A stretch of DNA of 28,119 nucleotides, taken from positions 1 through 28,119 of the forward strand of contig SFLD01000042.1 of the NCBI GenBank assembly GCA_004553545.1. The letters run 5' to 3'. This DNA comes from Clostridiales bacterium. Its GTDB lineage: Bacteria; Bacillota; Clostridia; Oscillospirales; Oscillospiraceae. Position numbers and translations under genes: made by a program. Each line of letters begins with the position of its first letter. Position 1 is the first letter of the stretch. Below the pieces are notes generated by a model that saw only the letters and a program-made list of their open reading frames with translations, searched no databases and was not told the DNA's origin. Below, one piece after another: positions 8,013 through 15,033 of this stretch.

Positions 8013-8708
8013 TTAGTCCAGAATGCGTCCGTCCACCGAGACGGTGACCACGTTCCAGGGGATGAACTTCCCGCTCTTTTTCAGGGCGTCCTTGGCCGCC
8101 ATCTCCAGCCCGCCGCAGCAGGGCACCTCCATCCGCAGGATGGTCAGCTCCCGGATGTCGTTGCTCTCCAGAATGGCGGTGAGCTTCTCCCGGTAGTCCA
8201 CGGCGTCCAGCTTGGGACAGCCGATGACCGTCACCCGCCCCCGCATGAAGTCCTGGTGGAAGCTGGCGTAAGCGTAGGCGGTGCAGTCCGCCGCCACTAA
8301 GAGCTTGGCCCCGTCGAAGTAGGGGGCCTTTACCGGCACCAGCCGGATCTGGCAGGGCCACTGGGCCAGCTGGCTCTCCGCCGGGGCAGCCGTCTCCGCC
8401 TTCCCGGCGGTCTCCGCCCGGTGGAAGAGATGCATCCTCTGCCCCGGACAGCCGTGGAACGCTTCGCCCTTGGCCTTCTTCGCCGCCTGGACGGCGGCCT
8501 CGTCATAGGCCGCGGCCTCCCGCTCCACAAAGGTGATGGCCCCGGTAGGGCAGGCGGGCAGGCAGTCCCCCAGCCCGTCGCAGTAGTCGTCCCGCAGGAG
8601 CTTGGCCTTCCCGTTCACCATGCCGATGGCGCCCTCGTGGCAGGCGTTGGCGCAGGCGCCGCAGCCGTTGCATTTTTCCTCGTCAATATGGATAATTTTC
8701 CGGATCAT
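8013..8708 (-). CDS. two-cluster 4Fe-4S (ferredoxin-type) protein
   Basis: 231 residues. The N-terminal 60 carry two ferredoxin motifs: CNGCGACANACHEGA (CxxCxxCxxxC) and CDGLGDCLPACPTGA, the second with a longer first gap. The C-terminal half has further cysteines (CTAYAY, GCPKLD, CCGGLEM) that could bind another cofactor. Proteins of this form, followed by a cupin, are found in anaerobic Firmicutes as electron-transfer or redox-sensing partners; the actual partner is unknown. The frame extends upstream to 9101 but that part is antisense to the HTH gene; the ATG at 8708 follows AAAGGGAGGATC and a promoter, so it is the start. Confidence 0.88.
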   Translation of the reverse strand: MIRKIIHIDEEKCNGCGACANACHEGAIGMVNGKAKLLRDDYCDGLGDCLPACPTGAITFVEREAAAYDEAAVQAAKKAKGEAFHGCPGQRMHLFHRAETAGKAETAAPAESQLAQWPCQIRLVPVKAPYFDGAKLLVAADCTAYAYASFHQDFMRGRVTVIGCPKLDAVDYREKLTAILESNDIRELTILRMEVPCCGGLEMAAKDALKKSGKFIPWNVVTVSVDGRILD

Positions 8709-8741
8709 ATCGTGATCCTCCCTTTCGTTGTTGCTGGCGTC

Positions 8742-8784
8742 AGTATAGGCCATCCGGCCCCAAAAGTCTGTTGTTAAAACAACA
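8742..8784 (-). promoter_or_regulatory. promoter with Crp/Fnr-type palindrome at about -41.5
   Basis: The minus strand has a -10 TATACT (8747-8742) but no good -35. A perfect palindrome TGTTGTT-AA-AACAACA (plus-strand reading, 8769-8784) is centred at 8776.5. With the start estimated near 8735, the palindrome centre falls at about -41.5, the class II activator position of the Crp/Fnr family. The weak -35 fits dependence on an activator. Confidence 0.6.
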
Positions 8785-8863
8785 AAATTACAGAAAGTTT
8801 CCCTTTTTCCCTCAGGGAAACGAATCGTCGAGCCCCGAAACGCCCCTCTCCCGCTTCCGTCGG

Positions 8864-8892
8864 TTGACTTTCCGCCGCCCCGGGGCGATACT
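8864..8892 (+). promoter_or_regulatory. promoter of the XRE membrane regulator
   Basis: TTGACT (8864-8869), 17-nt spacer, GATACT (8887-8892), 30 nt before the chosen start. Confidence 0.55.
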
Positions 8893-8922
8893 GGAGCCAG
8901 ACAAACGAAGGAGGTCATGCCC

Positions 8923-9528
8923 ATGGACGCGGCAGTATTCGGAAGATTCCTGGCGGAGACCCGCCGGGCGCAGGACCTGACCCAGGCGGAGCTGGCGGGA
9001 CGCATCGGCGTCACGGACAAGGCGGTGAGCCGCTGGGAGCGGGGCGTGGGCTTCCCGGACATCAACACCCTGGAGCCCCTGGCTGCCGCCCTGGGTCTCA
9101 CGGTGCCGGAGCTGATGCGCTCCCGCCGGGAGGAGGCCCCTCAGCCCCTCTCGGACCGGGATGTGACGGAACTTCTTCAAAGCGCCGTCACCATGGCCCG
9201 GGAGAATCAGCGCCAGGACCGGACCGCCACCCTTCTCGCCATCCTGGTGACGGTGCTGGCGGGCACACCGGCCTTCCTCACCCGGCACGCCAACCTGGGC
9301 GGAGCCTGCTTCTTCGGGGCCGTGGCCGCCATGGCGGCGGTGGGGGCCTACCTCTACCTCCGCAACCGGGAGGACCGGGCCAGCCGCCGGATCTACGGCT
9401 GCTTCCTCCTGGCCGGCACGGGCCTGACCCTGGCCCTGCTCCTCACCATGGGCGTCCCGGCCCAGGTCCTCCTCTGGGGCCTCTTCGCCGGGCTCTGCCT
9501 CCTCCTGGCCCTCTCCGCCCGGCCCTGA
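8923..9528 (+). CDS. XRE-family HTH protein with C-terminal membrane helices
   Basis: 201 residues. An N-terminal Cro/CI-type helix-turn-helix (residues ~5-58: LAETRRAQDLTQAELAGRIGVTDKAVSRWERG...DINTLEPLAAALGLTVPELM) is joined by a linker to three or four hydrophobic helices. It is probably a membrane-tethered regulator, common next to genes it controls in Clostridia. An ATG at 8917 is also in frame, but the AGGAGG at 8909-8914 is then only 2 nt away; from 8923 the spacing is 8 nt, so the second ATG is preferred. The next gene, 9565-9690, is probably in the same transcript. Confidence 0.85.
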   Translation: MDAAVFGRFLAETRRAQDLTQAELAGRIGVTDKAVSRWERGVGFPDINTLEPLAAALGLTVPELMRSRREEAPQPLSDRDVTELLQSAVTMARENQRQDRTATLLAILVTVLAGTPAFLTRHANLGGACFFGAVAAMAAVGAYLYLRNREDRASRRIYGCFLLAGTGLTLALLLTMGVPAQVLLWGLFAGLCLLLALSARP

Positions 9529-9564
9529 GTATCCCATCGAATTTCACGAAAGAAGGCATTTCCC

Positions 9565-9690
9565 ATGCGAGACTTCCAAAAGCAGCACCCCGCCCTGGCC
9601 GAGGCCGGGGATACGCTCCTCTCCCTCCTCTCCGGCCCCTTCGCCCTGGCCGCCATCGCCCTGGCCTGGCTCCGGGAGAAGCGCCATTGA
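9565..9690 (+). CDS. 41-aa small hydrophobic protein
   Basis: ATG at 9565 with the site AGAAGG about 10 nt upstream; stop at 9690. The product opens MRDFQKQHPALAEAGDTL and has one hydrophobic helix (SGPFALAAIALAWL) with a basic end (REKRH). It lies 36 nt after the XRE regulator and is followed by a terminator, so it is likely expressed with it. No family recognised; it may be a membrane partner of the regulator. Confidence 0.5.
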   Translation: MRDFQKQHPALAEAGDTLLSLLSGPFALAAIALAWLREKRH

Positions 9691-9700
9691 CCCAAAGCGG

Positions 9701-9734
9701 AACGCCCCGGCGTCCTTTCGGACGCCGGGGCGTT
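9701..9734. terminator. hairpin between convergent genes
   Basis: A 14-bp perfect stem (AACGCCCCGGCGTC and complement) with a 6-nt loop. It lies between the plus-strand small gene and the minus-strand solute-binding gene; T-tracts on both sides are short. Confidence 0.7.
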
Positions 9735-9762
9735 CTCAGTGCAAGGCTTCGCGGGCGGATGC

Positions 9763-10839
9763 TCAGCCGTTGTACTGGCTATAGAGCTCGGACCACTTGT
9801 CCAGCATGGCGGTCTTGTTGGCGATGAGCCAATCGATGTCCCGGGTGACCCAGTGGATGGTGTCAGACTCGGGCAGCCAGCTCTGCTCCACCACCACGTT
9901 CTCGTTGGTGAAGCGGACAGTGCCCACGTAGTTGGCGCGATAGGACTGACCCTCGGCGCTCTGCAGCCACTCGATCATGGCCTTGGCGGCGTCCATGTGG
10001 GGGGCGTTCTTCACGATGGCGGCGGCGAAGGCGAAGGCGGAGGAGCCCTCGGAGGGATAGACCATCTTGATGTTGGTGGCGCCGTCCTTCAGCAGGGTGG
10101 AAGCGCCGTCCTCATAGGTGAGGCCCACCACGTACTCGCCCTGCTGCACGCTCTTGAAGCAGGCGGAGGAGGAGCCGACCACGATGAGGCCGTTCTGCAG
10201 CATGCCCTCGATCTGGGCCCAGGCCTCGTCAGAGTCGTTGCCGTACACGGCGAAGATATTGGAGAGGTTGTTCCAGGCGGCGGAGGAGGTGGTGGGGTCG
10301 GAGATGATGACCTTGCCGTTGAGGGCGGGGTTCAGGAGGTCTGCATAGGAGTTGATCTCGATGCCCAGCTCGGCCTCCAGGTCGGTATTCACGCAGAACA
10401 CCACGGAGGACAGGTGGTCATAGTTGTAGAAGCCGTTGTTGCTCTGGTACTCCTCGGGCAGCTCGCTGTCGTGGGAGGAGACGTAGTTCTCGAAGATGCC
10501 GGCGTACTTGTCGCCGTCCGCCTGGTTGAGGCCGGAGTAGAAGACGTCGATGGTGGGGTTGTCGCCCTCGGCCTCGACGCGGGCCACGCCCTCGCCGGCG
10601 GAGCAGGTGATGATCTCGATGTTCACGTCGGGATAGAGCGCGGTGAAGCCCTCGGTGATGGCCTCCAGGTCCAGGTCAGTGGCGGAGGAGCAGATCACGA
10701 GGTCGCCGGAGATGTTGGCGGGCTCTTCCCCGGAACCGGAACCGGAGCCACTGCCCGCGGGGGTGTTGCTGTCGCCGCAGGCGGCCAGAGACAGGGCCAT
10801 GGCCAGGGCGAGAACAAGCGCGAAGATCTTCTTTTTCAT
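9763..10839 (-). CDS. extracellular solute-binding lipoprotein (iron/phosphonate/polyamine-type)
   Basis: 358 residues. The start MKKKIFALVLALAMALSLAACGDS is a lipoprotein signal peptide with lipobox LAAC and Cys21 as lipid anchor, followed by a Gly/Ser linker. The body is a periplasmic-binding-protein fold of the group that includes Fe(III)- and aminoethylphosphonate-binding proteins (DLVICSSATDLDLEAITEGFTALYPDVNIEI; YEDGASTLLKDGATNIKMVYPSEGSSAFAF). The ligand cannot be told. No permease or ATPase gene is adjacent, so it must be an orphan or work with components elsewhere. The frame is open upstream to 11034 inside the dehydrogenase; ATG 10839 after AGAAGGAG is the start. It follows the dehydrogenase by 74 nt. 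Confidence 0.88.
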   Translation of the reverse strand: MKKKIFALVLALAMALSLAACGDSNTPAGSGSGSGSGEEPANISGDLVICSSATDLDLEAITEGFTALYPDVNIEIITCSAGEGVARVEAEGDNPTIDVFYSGLNQADGDKYAGIFENYVSSHDSELPEEYQSNNGFYNYDHLSSVVFCVNTDLEAELGIEINSYADLLNPALNGKVIISDPTTSSAAWNNLSNIFAVYGNDSDEAWAQIEGMLQNGLIVVGSSSACFKSVQQGEYVVGLTYEDGASTLLKDGATNIKMVYPSEGSSAFAFAAAIVKNAPHMDAAKAMIEWLQSAEGQSYRANYVGTVRFTNENVVVEQSWLPESDTIHWVTRDIDWLIANKTAMLDKWSELYSQYNG

Positions 10840-10913
10840 CGTTTTTCTCCTTCTATCATTTCTTTTCTCATAAGCGTCCCGAAGGGGCGCTGACAAGCCG
10901 TCTCGGGGGAAAC

Positions 10914-11966
10914 TCAGTCGTCCCAGGGGTGCAGGACCACCTTCATGGCCTTGCCCTTGCGGAACTTCTCGTAGCCGGAGAGCCACTGGGACATGGGGAG
11001 GACATCCGTGATGAGGGGCTTCAGGTCCACACACTTGCCGTTGAGGATGCGCAGCGTCCGGGCCCAGGTGACGGTGGAGGTGGACTTGTCCCCCTGGATG
11101 GTGATCTCCTTCTTGTAGATGACATTATAGTAGTCGATGGGGACCTTGCCCATATTCATGCCGATGGCCACGAAGGTGCCCTTGCGCTTGCAGCAGTCCA
11201 GGGCGCAGTCGATGCCGGGCACCGTGCCGGTGCACTCGTAGACGAAGTCCGCTCCCCGGCCCTCGGAGAGCTCCTCGAGATAGGCCTTCAGGTCCGTCTC
11301 CTGGGAGTTCACCGTGTGCTGGATGCCGTAGTTCTCCCGGGCGAAGCGCAGCCGCTCCTCATCCCCGGTGATGCCGGACATCACCACCACGCAGCCGCAG
11401 GCCTTGGCGAGCGCCGCCACCATCTGGCCCATGGGGCCGGGGCCCACCACCAGCACCAGATCGCCGGGATAGGGGTGGGTCAGGTTGCTGACGGCGTGGA
11501 CCACGCAGGCAAAGGGCTCCGCCAGGGCGCCCTCCTCAAAGCTCAGGTCGTCGGCCAGCTTGTGGCAGTACTGGGCGGAGGCGATGCAGTAGTTGGCGAA
11601 GTAGCCGTCCGCCGCGGAGCCCAGGCCCTTCCGGTGGGCGCACATATTGGTCTCGCCCTTGCGGCAGTACTCGCAGGTGCCGCAGGCGGTGAGGGTGGTC
11701 TCGGCGGTGACCCGGTCGCCCACCTTCACGGAGGTGACGCCCTCGCCCACCTCCACCACCACGCCGGCCCCCTCGTGGCCGATGATGACGGGGTAGGCGT
11801 AGCGGTCGGCCATGAGGCCGTTGTAGAGGGCGTGGATATCCGAGCTGCAGATGGAAGCCGCCATCACCTTGATCTTCACCTGGCCGGGGCCGGGGGCGGG
11901 CTCCGGTAAATTGGTCCGGAAAAACGTGCCGTTTTCGCCGGGAAATTCCTTCACGATACCGTTCAT
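10914..11966 (-). CDS. zinc-dependent medium-chain dehydrogenase (alcohol/polyol type)
   Basis: 350 residues. Catalytic zinc ligands are seen in SICSSDIH (Cys) and GHEGAGVVVEVGEGV (His-Glu); structural zinc cysteines in CGTCEYCRKGETNMC; and the NAD(P)-binding Rossmann motif is VVGPGPMGQMVA. The overall form is that of sorbitol/threonine dehydrogenases, which oxidise a secondary alcohol using NAD(P)+. The true substrate is not known. A DeoR-type regulator faces it across the intergenic region, which suggests a sugar or polyol pathway. ATG at 11966 follows AGAGAGGATT and has a clear promoter. Confidence 0.9.
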   Translation of the reverse strand: MNGIVKEFPGENGTFFRTNLPEPAPGPGQVKIKVMAASICSSDIHALYNGLMADRYAYPVIIGHEGAGVVVEVGEGVTSVKVGDRVTAETTLTACGTCEYCRKGETNMCAHRKGLGSAADGYFANYCIASAQYCHKLADDLSFEEGALAEPFACVVHAVSNLTHPYPGDLVLVVGPGPMGQMVAALAKACGCVVVMSGITGDEERLRFARENYGIQHTVNSQETDLKAYLEELSEGRGADFVYECTGTVPGIDCALDCCKRKGTFVAIGMNMGKVPIDYYNVIYKKEITIQGDKSTSTVTWARTLRILNGKCVDLKPLITDVLPMSQWLSGYEKFRKGKAMKVVLHPWDD

Positions 11967-12020
11967 TGTGATAATCCTCTCTGTCTCAAAGCGTTACCTT
12001 TGAACGTTTTCTTGTGTTTG

Positions 12021-12049
12021 AATATAACATTTGCCTTAGAATTTTGCAA
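12021..12049 (-). promoter_or_regulatory. promoter of the dehydrogenase/solute-binding pair
   Basis: Minus strand TTGCAA (12049-12044), 17-nt spacer, TATATT (12026-12021), 55 nt before the ATG. A short inverted repeat CAAAG-6 nt-CTTTG (11987-12002) lies downstream of it and might be an operator. The rest of the 326-nt intergenic stretch to 12292 is AT-rich, with no ORF supported. Confidence 0.6.
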
Positions 12050-12223
12050 GAGAAAGGGGGAATTTTTCCGAAACTTTCGGCAAAGTACACGGATTTCTCC
12101 CCCGGAAATCGGCGCCTTGCCCAACGCCTTTGTGCAAATCATTCTTTCGCAGTGTTTATTGTTAACATTTTAACTGCTTTCCGCCCGTTTTCTCCGCTTT
12201 GGGAACTTTTTCAGAAATAAAGT

Positions 12224-12252
12224 TTGACCATTTCCCGATTTTGTGTTAAAGT
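12224..12252 (+). promoter_or_regulatory. promoter of the DeoR gene
   Basis: TTGACC (12224-12229), 17-nt spacer, TAAAGT (12247-12252). It overlaps two TGTTAA repeats (12244-12257) that could be an operator for an autoregulator. Confidence 0.45.
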
Positions 12253-12292
12253 GTTAACAAGTTGAGAAACCACGGAAGAAGGGAGCGCCCCC

Positions 12293-12962
12293 ATGAACGC
12301 AGACGCCCGCAGAGAGATCATTCAGGAATTCGTCGACCAGAACCACGACGTGAGCTTCGCCCGGATCCGGGACCTCTTTCCCAATGTCTCGGAGATGACC
12401 ATCCGCCGGGACCTGGAGCACCTGAGCCAGTCCCACAAGATCATCCGGGTCCTGGGCGGGGCCGGCCCGGGAGCTGGTGCAGCCGGACTCTACCATCTTC
12501 CTGGGCTCCGGCACCACCACGTTCCAGCTGGCGAAGCTCTTCCCCAACGCCCGGAACTACGTCATCACCACCTGCCTCAACTGCGCCATCGAGCTCTCCT
12601 CCCGGGAGGATGTCTCCATCCTGATGCTGGGCGGCAGCATCAATAAGAACAGCTACTGCGTCAACGGCTCCATCGCCGCCGAGATGGTGGAGAACATGCG
12701 CTTCAACATCGCCTTTCTGGGGGTCAGCGGCTACTTCCCGGGAAAGGGCTTTGCCACCAGCGTGGCGGAGGACTACGTCCTGCGCCAGAAGATCGTGGAG
12801 CGCAGCGACTGCACCGTGATCCTGATGGATTCCAGCAAGGCCAGCTCCCGGGGCATCTACACCTTCGCCCCGCTGGACACCGTCAGCTACGTGGTCTCCG
12901 ACGGCCACCTCCCCCAGGAGATGGTGGAGGAGGTCACCGCTAGCGGCATCACCGTCCTCTGA
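12293..12962 (+). pseudogene. DeoR-family regulator with internal deletion
   Basis: The first frame (ATG 12293) gives the DeoR helix-turn-helix: ARREIIQEFVDQNHDVSFARIRDLFPNVSEMTIRRDLEHLSQSHKIIRVLGGA. The C-terminal sensor domain is in another frame: ARELVQPDSTIFLGSGTTTF... ITTCLNCAIELS... MLGGSINKNSYCVNG, ending at 12962. In this family about 35 residues normally lie between the GGA and the ELVQPDSTIF segments; here they are absent and the frame is shifted, so roughly 110 nt appear lost near 12455-12465. DeoR proteins usually repress sugar genes and sense a phosphosugar. The likely target is the facing dehydrogenase. Unless this is an assembly error the repressor is dead. Confidence 0.78.
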
Positions 12963-12984
12963 CGGCCAGACGCCCGGAAAGCGC

Positions 12985-13021
12985 AAGCGCCCCCGGAAGC
13001 CCGCGGCTTCCGGGGGCGCTT
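12985..13021 (+). terminator. terminator after the DeoR gene
   Basis: A 17-bp perfect stem (AAGCGCCCCCGGAAGCC and complement), 3-nt loop, starting 22 nt after the stop. The tail is TTTCT. Confidence 0.8.
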
Positions 13022-13110
13022 TCTATGGGCCGCGCTATGGGCCGCGGCAGGCCAGGCGGCCTCCTGCGGAAGCATCCGGCCGAAACGGCGGGAAGGAGCC
13101 AGTTTGGGGC

Positions 13111-13139
13111 TTGCAAAACCCGCCGCTGACCGGTAGAAT
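13111..13139 (+). promoter_or_regulatory. promoter of the heterodimeric ABC exporter
   Basis: TTGCAA (13111-13116), 17-nt spacer, TAGAAT (13134-13139). The TTG could be taken as a start codon of the exporter frame but is better explained as the -35 element. Confidence 0.6.
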
Positions 13140-13156
13140 AGAAGGGACATGCTGCT

Positions 13157-13178
13157 GGGAGGCCCGTCTTGGCCTCCC
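13157..13178 (+). other. leader hairpin before the ABC exporter
   Basis: An 8-bp perfect stem GGGAGGCC/GGCCTCCC with a 6-nt loop, about 11 nt after the predicted transcription start and 7 nt before the ATG at 13186. It is followed by CCTTTCT. It hides any ribosome site and may act as an attenuator or translational block. Confidence 0.4.
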
Positions 13179-13185
13179 CCTTTCT

Positions 13186-15033
13186 ATGAAATCACCTGAC
13201 GGGAGGTCGAGGATCATCAAAGAGAAAAAACAGGAAAAAACGCTCCGGCATCTCAAGAAATGTCTCCGGGGCTACGGCGGCTGGACGGCGGCCGCCGCCC
13301 TTTTCGGCGGGCTGGAGGTGCTGCTGGAGGTCTTCATCCCCATGCTGATGTCCGTCATCGTGGACGGCGGGCTCTACCGGGAGGAGGACTTCATGCTGCG
13401 CTCCCTCTTCCCGGAGGCCCTCATCGCCCAGCGGGACCGCTTCGTCCTCACCGTGGGCGGCATCATGATCGTCATCGCCTGCTGCTCCATGATCTGCGGA
13501 CTGCTCAGCGCCCGCTGCTCCGCCATCGCCAGCCAAGGCTTTGCCAAAAACCTGCGGCAGATGCTGCTGGAGAAGCTCCAAAGCTTCTCCTTCTCCAACA
13601 TCGACCACTTCTCCACCCCCAGCCTCATCACCCGGGCCACCACGGACGTGAACACCGTCCGCACCACCATGCACCTCATCATCCGCTCCCTGAGCCGGAG
13701 CCCCATCATGCTGGTGCTGGCCACGGTGATGGCCTTCACCATCTCGCCCCACCTGGCCCTCTTCTTCGTGGGCTCCCTGCCGGTGCTGGCAGTGACCCTG
13801 GCCGTCATGATGCACATCGGCCAGCCCCGCTTCCGGAAGATGCTCCTGAAGATGGACGAGATGAACCGGGCCATCCAGGAAAACCTCATCAGCAGCCGGG
13901 TGGTGAAGGCCTTCGTCCGGGGGGACTATGAGTCGGAGCGCTTCGCCGGCACCGTGGAGGACCTGCGCCATGCCCAGCTCTCCTCCGCCCGGCTTTTCAC
14001 CCTGACGGGTCCCATCCAGATGGGCATCATGTGGACCTGTACGGTGCTCCTGCTGCTCTTCGGCGGGCGGGAGATCATCTTCGGCACCACGGGGCTTCTC
14101 ACGGGCCAGCTGGTGAGTCTCGTGTCCTACAGCACCCAGGCGGTCTCCTCCCTCACCATGCTCTCCTGGCTTTTGATGTCCCTCTCCCGGGCCCAGGCCT
14201 CCATGCGCCGCATCAACGAGGTCTTTGATGAGGAGCCGGACATCGCCGACGGCCCCTCGGACGCCGTGGTCCGGGACGGCAGCGTGGACTTTGAGGACGT
14301 CTGCTTCAGCTATACCAACGACCCGGAGAAGCTAAACCTGCACCACGTCTCCTTCCACATCGAAAGCGGCGAGACCATCGGCGTCATCGGCGGCACCGGG
14401 GAGGGGAAATCCACTCTCGTGAGCCTCATCCCCCGCTTTTACGACACCCTCTCCGGCACGGTGAAGGTGGGCGGGATGGACGTCCGGGACTACCGGCTGG
14501 AGAGCCTGCGGGACGGGGTCTCCATGGTGCTGCAGAACGGCACCCTCTTCTCCGGCACCATCGCCTCCAACCTCCGCTGGGGCAAGCCCGACGCCACGGT
14601 GGAAGAGATGCAGGCGGCCTGCGCCATCTCCTGCGCCGACGAGTACATCGACCGCTTCCCGGACGGGTACGAGACGGTGCTGGAGCAGAACGCCGCCAAC
14701 CTCTCCGGCGGCCAGCGCCAGCGTCTGCGCATCGCCCGGGCCATCCTCAAGGCCCCGAAGATCCTCATCCTGGATGACTCCACCAGCGCCGTGGACATGG
14801 CCACGGACGAGCACATCCGCCGGGGGCTGAAGGGGGCGCTGCCCGGCACCACCAAGATCATCATCGCCCAGCGCATCGCCTCCATCGTCAGCTGCGACCG
14901 GATTTTGGTGCTGGACGAGGGAAAGCTCTCGGACTTCGGCACCCATGAGGAGCTGATGGCGCGGAGCCAGATCTACCGGGACGTCTACGACAGCCAGATG
15001 AAGCAGGAGGTGAGCGCCGATGCCGAGAGTTGA
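13186..15033 (+). CDS. ABC exporter subunit with degenerate ATPase site (heterodimer half A)
   Basis: 615 residues: six-helix membrane domain, then ATPase. Walker A is GGTGEGKST and the signature LSGGQRQRL. Walker B ends LILDDSTSAVD with Asp in place of the catalytic Glu, and the switch is IIIAQR with Gln in place of His. These two changes are the hallmark of the non-catalytic half of heterodimeric exporters such as TM287/288. It is therefore the degenerate-site partner of the next gene, which it overlaps by 14 nt. ATG 13186 is the only ATG before the first helix, but it has no ribosome site; a good GGGAGGTCGAGG lies 15 nt inside the frame with only ATC codons after it. The true start is uncertain. 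Confidence 0.88.
   Translation: MKSPDGRSRIIKEKKQEKTLRHLKKCLRGYGGWTAAAALFGGLEVLLEVFIPMLMSVIVDGGLYREEDFMLRSLFPEALIAQRDRFVLTVGGIMIVIACCSMICGLLSARCSAIASQGFAKNLRQMLLEKLQSFSFSNIDHFSTPSLITRATTDVNTVRTTMHLIIRSLSRSPIMLVLATVMAFTISPHLALFFVGSLPVLAVTLAVMMHIGQPRFRKMLLKMDEMNRAIQENLISSRVVKAFVRGDYESERFAGTVEDLRHAQLSSARLFTLTGPIQMGIMWTCTVLLLLFGGREIIFGTTGLLTGQLVSLVSYSTQAVSSLTMLSWLLMSLSRAQASMRRINEVFDEEPDIADGPSDAVVRDGSVDFEDVCFSYTNDPEKLNLHHVSFHIESGETIGVIGGTGEGKSTLVSLIPRFYDTLSGTVKVGGMDVRDYRLESLRDGVSMVLQNGTLFSGTIASNLRWGKPDATVEEMQAACAISCADEYIDRFPDGYETVLEQNAANLSGGQRQRLRIARAILKAPKILILDDSTSAVDMATDEHIRRGLKGALPGTTKIIIAQRIASIVSCDRILVLDEGKLSDFGTHEELMARSQIYRDVYDSQMKQEVSADAES

Noticed and set aside
9739..10893. 384-codon plus-strand open frame opposite the solute-binding gene
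   Set aside because: Composition (Gly, Val, His) is that of an antisense shadow; the lipoprotein on the minus strand is certain.
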